Notes: generated by a model from the sequence alone, not told the origin. Numbered from the stretch's first letter, positions 43,088-53,365 are shown. The stretch is 64,000 nucleotides of DNA from Chitinophagaceae bacterium (GCA_016719165.1 JADKAJ010000004.1:124001-188000); one strand, 5' to 3'. A program made the numbers and translations.

Positions 43088-43852
43088 CTAATTATGATCT
43101 ACCATCCACATGGTGATACCAAAGCCTGTTTTATAAGGCCCGCCGGCTCCGCCGGGGTTTGGCTGGTATTCCCACAGCTCATATTCACGGTATACAAGTC
43201 CTATATTTTTAGCATATTTTTCTACTGATCTTGATTTTGCAGCATAAGCCGTTGGACTGGTAATAGGTACATTGAACGCTTCATCCACCTGCTCTATACT
43301 ATGCACATCGGTGTAATTAATTCCCCTGTAGGTGAATGAAGATGGTTCCCCGTCGAAATAGAAATCCCAGGCTTCCATACTGTCATCATTGCTGAAGTTG
43401 TAGATAGTACCATAAGGATCTGACGGAAGAAACCGGTTTCCTTTCCAGCTAAAGCCGTTGCGAATCGGTAAATGCATTTTGATAAAACGAAGATTGTCTT
43501 CAATCAATTCTACCTGGTCAGACAGGGGAGTGATGAAGTAGGTACCGGAAGGTTGCCAGGGCTGCGTACCTGTTGAGTCACTCAGGTAACGATAAACCCT
43601 GTAACTGGGCCGGCCCAGGTTGTCGGTGATAAGGGTGTCTATTACATGTTTTACCTGGTATTTACGAATCTCTGTATTCCGGCCAAACTTGGTGAATACC
43701 ATTTAGTCGAGCCGGTAAGTGATATATTTCTTTGCAGTTAAGGGATATAATCTGCTAACGCTTCCGTAGTAAAATCTTCTTTTTCATTACAGGAAAAGAG
43801 CAGCGGAAAGAATAGCTAACAGACCAAGGCGAACGGGTGAAAAAATTCTCAT
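43088..43852 (-). pseudogene. Lipoprotein of unknown function, disrupted N-terminal part
   Basis: An open frame of 204 codons (43088-43702) matches no family I can name; it has YFDGEPSSFTYRG and VYREYELWEYQPNPGG. Upstream, the 5' part can be read through: MRIFSPVRLGLLAILSAALFL, then in another frame SCNEKEDFTTEALADYIP, then LTAKKYITYRLD, then an in-frame TAA. Together these spell a lipoprotein with lipobox LFLSC. Two indels and one nonsense codon separate the pieces. This is real decay or clustered sequence errors; the stop codon is not a homopolymer error. It lies just upstream of the subtilase gene on the same strand. Confidence 0.65.
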
Positions 43853-43966
43853 AAGTGGTTTTTCTTTGTTCACGGATACAAAATAAACGGTTAAAACTAC
43901 AAACAAAAAACGGGAAACATAACTCCCCGGTTTAGAACGTATTTTATTTCGCTTTATTGCCTGATT

Positions 43967-45083
43967 TTAAACGAGTTCGCCCCGCTGAATGATTCCCCCG
44001 CCAATCACATCATCCCCTTCATAAAAAACGGCACTTTGACCCGGTGCAATGCCTTTTACATGTTCATAAAATCGGACTTTCATGGCACTACTGAGCTGAG
44101 CCGAAGTGTCAGGATAGATGTTGGAAAGAGCACCCTTGTCTTTGTAACGGATCTTTGTCACAGCTTCCATGCCAGGGGTGATGCTGTCATATTTTATTAA
44201 ATTCAGCTTACCCACTATCATTTCATTTTGCTCCAGGTCCTCTTCATCGCCCAGCATCACCGTGTTATTATCAGGATCAATTTTTGTAACGAAAACGGGT
44301 CTTCCCATTGCTATGTCGAGCCCTTTTCGTTGCCCGATCGTATAAAAAGGATAGCCTTTATGCTGCCCCAGAATCTTACCATTTTTATCAATGAAGTTGC
44401 CGCCGGCCACTCTTTCTTCCAGCCCATCCACTCTTCTTTTCAGGAAGCCGCGGTAGTCATTGTCCGGCACAAAACAGATCTCATAGCTTTCATTCTTTTT
44501 GCCAGTTCTGGATAACCAAAATCATGCGCCATCTGGCGGATCTCTGTTTTACGGTATGGTCCCAGTGGAAGCAATGTTCTGCTCAGCAGGTCTTGTTGCA
44601 ATCCCCATAATACATAACTCTGGTCTTTGGTGTCATCAATGGCTTTGCTGACAACAAACCGTCCGTTATCATGCTGACGGATTTTAGCATAGTGACCGGT
44701 AGCAATAAACTCACAGCCAAGGGCATCGGCTCTTTTAATAAAGCCCGCCATTTGATATGTGTATTACAAAGTACACAGGGATTGGGTGTTCTGCCGGCCA
44801 GGTATTCTTCTACAAAATTCTCGATCACAAAATCACCAAATTCTTCCCGTATGTCGAGTATATAATGTGCAAAGCCATGCTCCACCGCTGCCTGCCTCGC
44901 ATCGTTGAAGGAATCAAGATTACAACAGCCTGTTTCTTTTTTGCTGCCACCGCTGGCCATATAGTCCCATGTTTTCATGGTGATGCCGACCACTTCGTAG
45001 CCTTCGGCATTGAGCATCAGGGCTGTAACGGTACTGTCGATACCGCCGCTCATGGCCACCAGCACTTTTCCTTTCTTACTCAT
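43967..45083 (-). CDS. mnmA: tRNA-specific 2-thiouridylase MnmA, frameshifted twice
   Basis: Thiolates uridine 34 of tRNAs for Lys, Glu and Gln. The PP-loop VAMSGGIDSTVTAL is at the N-terminus; NPCVLCNTHIKWRALLK carries the first catalytic cysteine. The frame then shifts near 44738 (one A lost) to RADALGCEFIATGHYAK, and again near 44490-44495 (one A lost from an A run) before ESYEICFVPDND, which carries the second cysteine. The C-terminal part (HKGYPFYTIGQRKGLDI, GQSAVFYEGDDVIGGGII) is complete. Repaired, it is about 372 residues. Both breaks lie in A homopolymers, so error is more likely than loss. Confidence 0.94.
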
Positions 45084-45233
45084 AGTCGCTAAAATTCAAG
45101 GGGCAAATATACGAAGGACAAACGGGAGGGGGTTTACGGAAAAGGGTAAAATAGGGAAGACGCCGGCCAGCTTTTTACGGAGATTATATTAGGTGTTATG
45201 GTTGTTCTTTCCTTTGTCAGACTGTATACAGAT

Positions 45234-45779
45234 TTATCTTATTCTGCTGAAATACATATACCAGTTCCATTCCCAGGTTTTTCCATTGTCAGCTGAAAAT
45301 GCCTGGCTCCAAACCGGGTTTTCTTTGTCGCTAAGGTCCCAGCGAAATACAACTATTATTTTCTTTTCCTTAAAAATGTCTTTTGTAAAAAAATGGCCCT
45401 TATTATTTTCAAATGAACCTACCACCGGTGGTTGTAATATCCCTTCAGTAGAGTCAGCCCAGTAAATGCTCCATAATCTTGTTGCCGGGTTGAAAAGTCT
45501 TACCGACATGCCCTCAAATGGCACACCGTTAAATGTGGCCAGGTAATTGTCAATATTGCCAACCCCATTTAATACCCGGTACATTTCCTGGGTAGATTCA
45601 AATGTTGTCCATTCGGTACAGTTGTTTAACCGGTCTTTTAGTTTTTTATTATCCAGTTTCCATTTGCCTTCATAAAAGTCAAAGTCATGTTTGGAAGAAG
45701 TTGGTGATGCTGTTATGATCAACTCTCCATCCTTATCAAAATTTAGTTGCGGAATTTCTATGTCAAGGCTGTTTGTCAT
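45234..45779 (-). CDS. Conserved hypothetical protein, possibly DUF1579-like
   Basis: 181 residues, no signal peptide. FDFYEGKWKLDNKKLKDRLNN, W-T-T-F-E-S, VLNGVGNIDNYLAT and SVRLFNPATRLWSIYWAD form a pattern like DUF1579-type lipocalin-like barrels: a 'F-x-x-G-x-W' opening, then a 'R-x-F/Y-N/D-P' turn. The match is from memory and only moderate. The product is probably cytoplasmic; the ligand is unknown. Confidence 0.65.
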   Translation of the reverse strand: MTNSLDIEIPQLNFDKDGELIITASPTSSKHDFDFYEGKWKLDNKKLKDRLNNCTEWTTFESTQEMYRVLNGVGNIDNYLATFNGVPFEGMSVRLFNPATRLWSIYWADSTEGILQPPVVGSFENNKGHFFTKDIFKEKKIIVVFRWDLSDKENPVWSQAFSADNGKTWEWNWYMYFSRIR

Positions 45780-45936
45780 GATTATTTTGCAATTTAAATA
45801 AGAGAATTTCTCTAATCCCGAATGGCGGACTTTTGGGTAAGCTTAGAGTTGTAGTAGAAGAAGAGTTAATGTCGGTTGTATTATAAATATAACTCCCCGG
45901 TTTGTGTCTTTGCGAACCAGTGCATTGGCAACTCAA

Positions 45937-46643
45937 TTAATTTTTTAATTTCCAGGCATTGTATTTCTTTACAATATCAAACAAATTATCTTTTTTGTTC
46001 AGTGTCTTTATAAACGCCTCTTCCAGTTCTAAATATTGTAAAGCATCGGGCAGTTTCATCATCAGCGGGTATTGATTGGAGATGTAGAGGAATCCCCTGG
46101 TGGGATGTTTGAAAATAATGTCTCTCTTGGTGGCATTTCCATCATACTCTTTGCGCCCGGAATTCCTTTTCGACATTTCAATTTCCTGGAATAAGGAGCA
46201 GATAGGCCGTGCTCCTTCCACACTGCGTAGAATAAAATAACCGCCGTCCGGCACTACATCACCGGTGGCCGGTACTCGGTAGAGTTGCTTGTTGGCGGCA
46301 ACATCCCAGGTTACAAAGTCATAGTGATGATCATTATACACAAAGCCAAATCCCTTTACTTTCAGCCGGTCTATCTTTTAAACTTAGTGCCGTCTTCCGA
46401 AAACTTAAAGTCGAAAGTCAGTTTACTATAGTCAATTTCTTTTGATTCGTTGGGTACATCTTCTCTAAGGGGATCCGGGTCGCTTTGTGAAGAGGCTCCA
46501 ATTTTCAGTTTAGGTTTCAGGGGAACCTGTACTTTGCCACGTATGGTATCACCTGTTTTGTTAAGGTAATACCCATCTGTTTCCTGGGCAACGACAAGGG
46601 TACTTATAAAAAATGTCAACAGGCAGTGTACTAAATTTTTCAT
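45937..46643 (-). CDS. Secreted hypothetical protein, frameshifted
   Basis: Signal peptide MKNLVHCLLTFFISTLVVAQ, then ETDGYYLNKTGDTIRGKVQVP, a type of opening common in Bacteroidota exported proteins of unknown function. The frame is lost at GTKFKR and resumes one base off with DRLKVKGFGFVYNDHHYDFV. Adding one A to the AAAA run near 46372-46375 joins the pieces into about 235 residues. The C-terminal part (KDIIFKHPTRGFLYISNQYP, AFIKTLNKKDNLFDIVKKYN) has no recognised motif. Confidence 0.68.
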
Positions 46644-47215
46644 AATTGAAATTAGGAATTTATTAGTGATGTATATAGTTTGCCCCATTATGTCCGACCG
46701 GTATTTGAAAAATATCTTACCGGAACTAATGTGGAAAAAATTATAAAAGGCTTGTCTACCAGGGGCAGGGCTTTTAAGTTATGAAGGAAATAGAAACTTT
46801 GTCAGGCCACTGCCCGGGTTCCAGTTTTCACGAATCAGGTTTACAAAAGTTGAAAATATATACTATTGATCATCCGTGTTGGGTTGAGCCATGATTAAGG
46901 CAGGTACTTATATAAAGGCGGCCGCTAATAAGTAAAAATTATCGGATGGGAGATTTCCGTTAGTCAAATTTTACAGGGTTGAAACTGTCTCCGAAAAAAT
47001 TTTCAAGGTTTCCGGAAAAAAATTTTATTTTGAGTATACGTTTAATTGAGCTAGCATCTTGTTTACCAGGAAATAGCTCTTTATGATTTACCCGGATTCC
47101 TCTGATCTGCGTATCCTTTGCAAATAAATCTCAGCTCCTTTTGATGAACTATTTTAACTATTTAAGCCTGGGTGCAATATTTGCGTCCGGCGAAACAACT
47201 TTTTAAAAATCAACT
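46644..47215. other. Gene-free stretch between divergent hypothetical genes
   Basis: About 570 bases without a credible gene. A pair GGGGCAGGGC / CCACTGCCC at about 46763-46818 might be a worn relative of the palindromic repeats further right, but the end motifs are missing. It should carry the promoters of both flanking genes; AATATTTG near 47180 is a 7/8 match to a -7 box for the rightward gene. Confidence 0.4.
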
Positions 47216-48135
47216 ATGGTAAGAAAGCTAATTATTTTCGGAATCATTTTAATAGCCTGTTATGATGGCTATACTCAGCGGGTTGGGGTTGGCACGGTCA
47301 ATCCGCTTGCTCGCCTGTCTGTTGACAGTGCTGTTATGATTGATCAGTCTAACTCTAACAATGGCACCCTGGGCTCAGGTGCCCTGCTTTTGGCAGCGAT
47401 GGACTGGTAGGCATGGGAAGAAGTACTGTAAATGGCAGTGCAGCCCGGAGTGGAATTAGCTTTTATGCAGCTGGGTTAAGACGTATGCTCATTGATTCAA
47501 TTGGAAATGTTGGGATTGGCACCAGTTTACCTCTTCAGCGGCTTCATGTGAACGGCAATATGTATACATCCGGTAATATAGGTGTTGGAACTGATCCTAA
47601 TTACCGATTGCATGTTAATGGGGATGGATATTTTCAGAATAGTAATATCGGTATCAATATACTGCCGTCCAGCACTTATTCCTTGTATGCGGCAGGGAAT
47701 GTGCGGTTCACAGATGATGTACGTTTTGACGGCATCGTGAATCCCAACAATGCATTAACAATTGGTAACAATACCAGTATTGATGGAAGTCTTACAGTGG
47801 GTGGAAGAGGTATTGTAAGGGGTAGTGGTGCCGGGCAATGGCGCATTGTAAGGCTTACAGTTGGCTATGCTGGTGGCATTGCTGCCAACTCCGATTTGAT
47901 TGGTGCAGCACTTGCCTTTAATTTGGGTGGGGCTACTCTCGCCGGAATTTTTGTTGGCCCAATTGTTCAGGCTGGAGCCGGCAGTTCAAACCTGAGCAGT
48001 ATTGGCTTAGTGCCGACAGATATAAGTAATACGGGTTGCCGGTTTTTGATTATGAACGGCTCTTCAACTGCTGCCGACCTGGGCTCTGCTGCTAATCCTA
48101 CGATTTGGCAACTTACTATGTTGGTGTTTGAATAA
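47216..48135 (+). CDS. Secreted protein with tail-fibre-like repeats, frameshifted
   Basis: Signal peptide MVRKLIIFGIILIACYDGYTQ, followed by repeats of the type VGVGTVNPLARLSVD, VGIGTSLPLQRLHVNGN, IGVGTDPNYRLHVNGDG and IGINILPSSTYSLYAAGN. These are typical of trimeric beta-solenoid, fibre-like proteins abundant in Bacteroidota. A smoother C-terminal domain (about 205-305) ends IWQLTMLVFE. The frame ends at LLLAAMDW and resumes in another frame at GLVGMGRSTVNG; one T added near 47388-47394 (CTTTTTGGCAGC expected) gives about 306 residues. A surface fibre or adhesin role is inference. Confidence 0.7.
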
Positions 48136-48152
48136 GGAAGTTTTTTTGTACT

Positions 48153-48268
48153 GCTAACATTCAGGCATTTGCAGGGGCTGAGAATTGTACATCGGGCCGG
48201 AACCGCAGATGATGCGTAAAAGCTGGTGTTACTTTGCCCGGCCCTGTTTATTCAAATACTTTGTTAGC
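48153..48268 (-). repeat. Cassette repeat R1 (attC-like imperfect palindrome)
   Basis: 116 bases bounded by GCTAAC and GTTAGC. The arms pair internally: GGGCCGG (48194-48200) with CCGGCCC, and GCATTTGCAGGGGC with the region CAGGGC ... CAAATAC read inversely. It is the left-most copy of the series and closes the array at the hydrolase gene. Confidence 0.65.
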
Positions 48269-48278
48269 GATAGTATTT

Positions 48279-49243
48279 CTATTCTTCACGCATAATAGCA
48301 AGGAAGAATTTAATGACTTCTAAATTTACAGCAGATGTAGTCCAATGCCCTACATTTTCATAGGTTTTGAAGGTGGCAGTAACATTTTTATTCAAATAAG
48401 TCTTTTGACAGGCCAGGTATCTTTCCTGCACCGTGCTTCCGATATTCTCATTAATTATTTTACGTTCTTTTTGCTGTACGCATCGTCAAACTGAACGGCA
48501 TCATTGTCGTCTAACTTGCCCATATAAATGAATTGTGGAATTTGTCTGTATGCAAGCAGATCAAAATTGAACCCGAATAGTTTAGTAAAATCATTCGTTC
48601 CAAGCGGGTAGTTGAGTTTAATGCTGTTGATCTCGTTTTGGGGAAACATAAGTTCTCCATTAAATCCACCTATGGCTAATGCTTTTATCTTGTCAGGATG
48701 AATGAAAGAAAAACGATTGGTGAACGTAGCAGAAGCCGAAAAACCATTCATGAAAAATTTAGGATCAACCTGGATATCCATTGCTGCTAAAACATTTTGG
48801 GCATCACTTATCATTTCCAATAATTGTAAATCCAGTCTTTTTAATGCTGGTTTTCTTTGTATCATCACATCCCTGTCCAGGGCATGCGTATACAGTAAAG
48901 GCTGCGATGCTGGTCTCGGAAAAACCGGAACAAGCAACGGTATTTTTAACTCTGTAGAAATATTATTTCCAACAGAACTCACAGAGGCCAGGTCAATCGC
49001 ATATTTTTTATGAACTTCTATGCTGTCTGTTATTTTACCTGTATTATTGGGCTCCACAAGCAGGAATATTTTTTTCTTTACCGGTGTTCCTTTTGGGATA
49101 AACAAAATATAATCATGGTGAAATCCCTTTTTTTTGGATTCTTTGCAACAACAATTAAACTGCTCTCTTAAAAGTGGTTGTTGCTGAATGTTGACCAGAA
49201 ACAATATATAAGAATGTAAAAGGAGAAAGAATAAAAACCGCAT
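48279..49243 (-). CDS. Alpha/beta hydrolase-like protein, frameshifted
   Basis: N-terminal hydrophobic segment (MRFLFFLLLHSYILFLV), then HHDYILFIPKGTPVKKKIFLLVEPNN. The nucleophile elbow is FMNGFSASATFTNRF (Ser in G-F-S-A-S) followed by IHPDKIKALAIGGFNGE. The frame ends early at DDAYSKKNVK. Adding one A in the AAAAA run near 48467-48471 gives SKKERKIINENIGS ... YENVGHWTTSAVN, which supplies the expected catalytic histidine in G-H and moves the stop to the edge of repeat R1. Repaired, it is about 321 residues. It resembles secreted esterase or Dienelactone-hydrolase-like proteins; the substrate is unknown. Confidence 0.72.
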
Positions 49244-49298
49244 TTTTAAATATTTTACTCAAAAGATGGAATGTTTATTGTCAATCAGCAAAATTGTC

Positions 49299-49506
49299 GG
49301 TTACGGTCAGGTATTGCTACAGGAGGTGGATTTTAAAATCCAGCCCGGAACTGCTGCCTGGCTTTGTTTTGTTAGTCAAATTGAGATCTTTGCTTGGCTT
49401 TATTCGTCGAACCCGAACTACTGCTTGTATCAGCCAAATTATTGTTTAGCTAAACCTTAAAAAAAGTTAGCTTTTTGCTTGGTTTTTTACACAGTTCATG
49501 TTAGGC
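49299..49506 (-). repeat. Cassette repeat R2 (attC-like)
   Basis: On the minus strand it starts with GCCTAAC (a perfect RYYYAAC) and ends near CCTGACCGTAACC. Bases 49396-49503 are identical, apart from two positions, to 57616-57723 in R10. An internal hairpin AGCTAA / TTAGCT lies at 49448-49472. The arms do not pair end to end as well as in R5-R8. Confidence 0.7.
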
Positions 49507-49513
49507 ACAGTAT

Positions 49514-50116
49514 TCAATTGCAGATCTTGTCTAATTTCATCAATTTAACTTGATCAGTTATTTGCTTCAGATTAAGACCTAATTTCTTTGAATTTTTAAA
49601 TGCGTCACAGGCTTCTACCAAGTTGTTATCAAAGTAATAAGCAAGAGCAAGATTGAGATATATAGTATAACTACTTGAATCAAGTTGAAGCGCTTTTTTT
49701 AAATCAATCATTCCTTTTTTATTTTTATTAAGGTTACAATAATATAGTCCTCTATTATTATAGAAAGGCGCATAATTACTATCAAGTAAAATTGCTGTAT
49801 CTAAAATTAAAATCGCCTGCTCAAGGTTGTTGATCTCGAAATAACAGTCAGATAAGTCAAAAAATAACTTTGGATTATCCGGCTCTATCTCGATTGCCTC
49901 TCGATATAGCAAAATAGCCCTATCATACTCTTTTTGTTTATTGAGTTTGAATGCCTTTATACTAAGCATTTCCGCCTTATCAGTCTTAAAATTAAATGGT
50001 GTTGGTATGGGTTGGCCCGGAAACCCGGTTTTTGAGTGTTTCCTTGGGGAATTTGTAATAATGACGAAAATAATCCCAGCAAAGGCAACAATTAATATTG
50101 AAATAAATAGTTTCAT
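49514..50116 (-). CDS. TPR-repeat protein with N-terminal membrane anchor
   Basis: 200 residues with an N-terminal hydrophobic helix (MKLFISILIVAFAGIIFVIIT), then at least three tetratricopeptide units: EMLSIKAFKLNKQKEYDRAI, PKLFFDLSDCYFEINNLEQA, APFYNNRGLYYCNLNKNKKG and YTIYLNLALAYYFDNNLVEA. It probably binds another protein at the membrane. It is a small accessory gene bracketed by R2 and R3, with its stop 8 bases from R2. Its upstream boundary GTTAGGTGC resembles the inverted downstream boundary GTTAGGCAC. Confidence 0.82.
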   Translation of the reverse strand: MKLFISILIVAFAGIIFVIITNSPRKHSKTGFPGQPIPTPFNFKTDKAEMLSIKAFKLNKQKEYDRAILLYREAIEIEPDNPKLFFDLSDCYFEINNLEQAILILDTAILLDSNYAPFYNNRGLYYCNLNKNKKGMIDLKKALQLDSSSYTIYLNLALAYYFDNNLVEACDAFKNSKKLGLNLKQITDQVKLMKLDKICN

Positions 50117-50149
50117 TTTATTTAAAACAGTAGAGATAGTTTTTCAAGC

Positions 50150-50278
50150 ACCTAACGTTTTGCAACTTGGGAAGTGGCGGAAATCGAAGCACAAAAGTAC
50201 AGTTATGCAAAAAAGTTCAATCGAAGAACTGCCTTTGAATTTAGCACTAAACCCGCCATTTTAAAACTTCTGTTGCGC
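50150..50278 (-). repeat. Cassette repeat R3 (attC-like imperfect palindrome)
   Basis: 129 bases. The left edge is ACCTAAC (minus strand GTTAGGT, a perfect GTTRRRY); the right edge is GTTGCGC. The arms pair: GCAACTTGGGAAGTGGCGG against the inverse of CCCGCCATTTTAAAACTTCTGTTGC. Confidence 0.72.
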
Positions 50279-50289
50279 GTTCGTATTTT

Positions 50290-51396
50290 TCAAAATTGCT
50301 TTTCAAATGTCTTTCCGTTAAATATATATATGCTTCCATCTGCCATCCCAAACCATAATTTCTCATTTTTATCTTCGTAAATTGAGAGGGCAAAATCACT
50401 AGTGAGCCCATCTTTCTTTGTGTAATTTTTCATAGCTTTTCCATCATATTTCCAGATTCCAGCATCTCTGTCTCCAAACCAAATATTTCCTTTGTTATCT
50501 TCAGCGATTGTAAAAATGTGTTCCAATGTACCTTGAGGTGATTTATCTCCTTTTCTTGAACTATTGGGATGAATCAAGTTATTCTTATTTGAAAAATTAA
50601 TTATTGAATCACCATCTTTTAGTAATACACCAATCCCATTATTCCCAATCCAAAGCCTGCCTTTTGAATCCTCCAAAATACTTCGTATATGCAATGGTTC
50701 AATTTTTCTATCAAATCCTAATGTTTCATCATTAATGATTGTAAAATCGCTTCCATTATACCCAAAGACACCTGCATAAGTTCCAAACCAAATCATATTA
50801 TTTTTGCCTTTTGAAATATCGGTTACAGCAAATAAATTATCATTAGGGTTAAGAATTTTATGGGGAGGGAATGCTAAATAATTTAATTTTTGTCCATCAA
50901 ATCTATAAACTCCTTCTTTAATTCCAGCTTCAAACCAAAGGTCCTTATCTGATTTCTGCCATTGACCTTGTATAGGTTCTTTACGTTGAATTTGGAAATT
51001 GTTTTGTGATGTTTTTGTATCTGCATCAGTGTGATTCTTTATCCTTGTTCCATCATAACTGCTCACTCCGTTTTGAGTATTAAACCATATAACGCCTTCT
51101 TTGTCTTCTTGAATTGAATGGATTTGGTTGTCAGTTAGTCCGTCATTACTGTTGAAATAATTGAATGTGTTGCCATTATAAACAGCAACTCCTTCCTGAA
51201 GACTTTCAAACCAATAATTTCCTTTGCTGTCTTGAAAGATTGAGCTAATTCCGGAAGTAAATTTTAAGGTGTCGTTTTTTAAAGTTGTTCCCAAATCAGG
51301 GTTGTTAGTTTTCAATTCTGTTGAATTATTTTCAACGCAAAAAAAGTTAAGGGTTAATAAGAGAATTAGGCAAATCATTTTTATTATTTTGTTCAT
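50290..51396 (-). CDS. Beta-propeller (two-component-regulator propeller) sensor-like protein
   Basis: 368 residues (start at MNKIIKM; a TTG 9 codons upstream is possible but reaches the repeat). An N-terminal hydrophobic segment ending LNFFCVENN could be a signal or a weak lipobox. The rest is made of propeller blades of the type IFQDSKGNYWFESLQEGVAV, IQEDKEGVIWFNTQNGVSSY, ILEDSKGRLWIGNNGIGVL, IAEDNKGNIWFGDRDAGIW and IYEDKNEKLWFGMADGSIY. These blades usually form the periplasmic sensor of hybrid histidine kinases; here no kinase domain follows, so it is a stand-alone propeller. Confidence 0.85.
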   Translation of the reverse strand: MNKIIKMICLILLLTLNFFCVENNSTELKTNNPDLGTTLKNDTLKFTSGISSIFQDSKGNYWFESLQEGVAVYNGNTFNYFNSNDGLTDNQIHSIQEDKEGVIWFNTQNGVSSYDGTRIKNHTDADTKTSQNNFQIQRKEPIQGQWQKSDKDLWFEAGIKEGVYRFDGQKLNYLAFPPHKILNPNDNLFAVTDISKGKNNMIWFGTYAGVFGYNGSDFTIINDETLGFDRKIEPLHIRSILEDSKGRLWIGNNGIGVLLKDGDSIINFSNKNNLIHPNSSRKGDKSPQGTLEHIFTIAEDNKGNIWFGDRDAGIWKYDGKAMKNYTKKDGLTSDFALSIYEDKNEKLWFGMADGSIYIFNGKTFEKQF

Positions 51397-51417
51397 TTCA
51401 GGGTTTTCTAATATGAC

Positions 51418-51636
51418 GCACAACGGACAGGTATTGCCGATGGTGGGAATTTTATATTCGTCCGCCGTAACTGCTGCCAGGCTTTTGATAAGTTAAATAG
51501 TAAGAACTAATCCCGATAGCTATCGGGAGGGCTTTGTTCGTCCGGCCCCAAACCAAAGCACAGCAGAATTATCGCTGCTGATTGCTTCAATTTTCAGTCC
51601 TACTAGTGGCAAGCCCCTATGTAATGTTGTGTTGCG
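51418..51636 (-). repeat. Cassette repeat R4 (attC-like)
   Basis: Bounded on the plus strand by GCACAAC and GTTGTGTTGCG. The left block GGACAGGTATTGCCGATGG and the block TATTCGTCCGCC are shared with R10 and R12. It contains a perfect 16-bp palindrome CCCGATAGCTATCGGG at 51512-51527. End-to-end arm pairing is weak, so it may be composite. Confidence 0.65.
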
Positions 51637-51639
51637 TAA

Positions 51640-52032
51640 TTATTTATTTTTCTGTCGTTGCTTTTCGAATTTGTCAATTATTGTCAAATCAATTACAATA
51701 CCTATTCCTATTCCAATTCCATACATTAATATATCCCAGGGGTCATAAGTCCTGCCAAGAAATTCGATTTCATAAAATTGTAATATTTCTACTATTGTTC
51801 CAAAAGCAAAGGTGAATAGTGCACCTGTGATTCGGGCATTATTAACTGGTATGTTCTTTCTTAGGGATATTTGTAGCAATAAGTATAGATTCATTGGTAG
51901 AAGAATGTCAATTAAATAGCCACGAATAAAATGCCTGAAAATCCCCTGATAGTCAGGTCCGATTACGAAATGTAATAGTCCGACAAATAGGGAGATTGAG
52001 ACAATTATGTAAATACTTTTCTTATTCTTCAT
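51640..52032 (-). CDS. VanZ-like / DUF2809-like small membrane protein
   Basis: 130 residues with four predicted transmembrane helices (IYIIVSISLFVGLLHFVI; YLIDILLPMNLYLLLQI; ITGALFTFAFGTIVEILQFY; WDILMYGIGIGIGIVIDLTI). The V-E-I-L-Q-F-Y ... R-T-x-D-P-W-D-I-L pattern is shared by VanZ and DUF2809 proteins. Function is unknown; VanZ homologues are linked to glycopeptide tolerance in some bacteria. It is bracketed by R4 and R5, with its stop 3 bases from R4. Confidence 0.82.
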   Translation of the reverse strand: MKNKKSIYIIVSISLFVGLLHFVIGPDYQGIFRHFIRGYLIDILLPMNLYLLLQISLRKNIPVNNARITGALFTFAFGTIVEILQFYEIEFLGRTYDPWDILMYGIGIGIGIVIDLTIIDKFEKQRQKNK

Positions 52033-52105
52033 CCTGTTAAATAAAACCTGACTGTATTGCTCTTATATCGATGGTTTTGAAAGTAGTTTTTTTTTCTTTT
52101 ATGCC

Positions 52106-52290
52106 ACCAACGTTAAGGCATTGGCGATGCGGCGGTATTCTGTGTTCCGTCCTCCCGGTGCCGCTGCTGATTAAAGATACAAAAGCTCATTAGTTATTCT
52201 ACTGCCCGGCATTATTCGTCTGCCAGAACCAAAGCTGATTAGCGAAAACAAAAAGCTGCCCCCGCCATATTGCCAATGCAATTGTTAGAG
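52106..52290 (-). repeat. Cassette repeat R5 (attC-like imperfect palindrome)
   Basis: Edges ACCAAC and GTTAGAG. Strong arm pairing: GGCATTGGCGATGCGGCGG at the left against the inverse of CCGCCATATTGCCAATGC at the right. The interior shares GCCGCTGCTGATTAAA with other copies. Confidence 0.72.
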
Positions 52291-52296
52291 ACTGTT

Positions 52297-53111
52297 TTAT
52301 TTTAAATAGTCGTTTACTTTACGTAATTTATACTCCGGAGTATATTGGAAAAAGATATTAAGTAAATTCATATGTCCTGCTCCATAAATAATTAATATCC
52401 TGTCAGTGTTTGTAGCGTTTATTTTTTGAATATTCCGGAAGATGCGTAAGTTTCTATTGAACCACCAACCTGTAGTGAAATCTGTCCCAAAGAAATCGTC
52501 AGCGGCTGTTTGATATTTAAATACACCAACCAGGTAGTTGCCTAAATCTTTTTGCTGATTCTTTTCATCGTTTAATATACGTAGTTGAGTCTTAATTCCT
52601 TTGCTTTTAAATACATCTGGTGAATAATATATTTTAGCAGTGTCAGGGTGATTATAAAAGTAATTAATAAATTTTTTGATGCTATTGAATCATTATCGAG
52701 AAGACTGTCTATATAGCTATAATTCTTCCCCAATCATTTACACAATGTATCTTTTTATCACTAATTTTTGGCTATTCTGAAACCTATCTGTTCTCCTTCG
52801 TCTCTGCTTAAAATGTATGCCCCTTTTACATAGCTATCAAAAAGCGAATCAAACCTGTGTTGAAGTACAGGGTCTTTTTCAATCGCAATTATAGTAGGGT
52901 TGAACGCTGCAAGTTCTTTAACAATGTCCTCAATTTCAAGTTGGTACTTTTGTCTAAGACGTCTATTTGATCTTTCTTATCAACCTTTTTTTACATCCCT
53001 GTTATGAAAAGCAAAATGAAAGGTTCCAACAGTAAGAACTTCTATTTTAGAAGATTGTCCAAAGGTTATGCTTGCAGTAAATAAGAGTAGTAAAGCTAAA
53101 AATTGTCTCAT
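52297..53111 (-). pseudogene. DUF5694-like (TraB/GumN-related) secreted protein, multiply frameshifted
   Basis: Signal peptide MRQFLALLLLFTASITFGQ then IEVLTVGTFHFAFHNRDVKK. Reading on through five frame changes gives VDKKDQIDVLRQKYQLEIED, AFNPTIIAIEKDPVLQHRFD, YILSRDEGEQIGFRIAKK, NYSYIDSLLDNDSIASKKF, DTAKIYYSPDVFKSKGIK and the C-terminal IYGAGHMNLLNIFFQ, a motif typical of DUF5694. Repaired, it is about 270 residues. Four of the five breaks are in A runs and one is a lost C. It is bracketed by R5 and R6. Confidence 0.72.
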
Positions 53112-53169
53112 AAGTTTGTTTATAAAAATACAGGAACAAGTATCATTATAGATTAAACGGAGAAAAGCC

Positions 53170-53365
53170 AATAACGGGCAGGGCTTGCTGCTGTGCTGGA
53201 ATTTATGTTCGTCCAGCCCGGAACTAAAGCCCAATTAAAAATATGAAGTTGAAGTTAACAACTAAAAGCCAAATTGAAAAACGTCTGCTGGAACAAAAGC
53301 CGATAGCGAACTAAAGGATGAGGATTTATTCGACTGCCAGCACAGTAGCAAACCCAATGTTTGCG
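53170..53365 (-). repeat. Cassette repeat R6 (attC-like imperfect palindrome)
   Basis: Edges AATAACGGGCAGG and CCCAATGTTTGC. Arm pairing is nearly perfect: GCTTGCTGCTGTGCTGG against the inverse of CCAGCACAGTAGCAAACC. Confidence 0.73.

Noticed and set aside
45780..46830. Extension of the cassette array leftwards past the fibre-like gene
   Set aside because: The minus-strand genes at 45.2-46.6 kb are not separated by the repeats; only a vague GGGCAG/CTGCCC pair is present.
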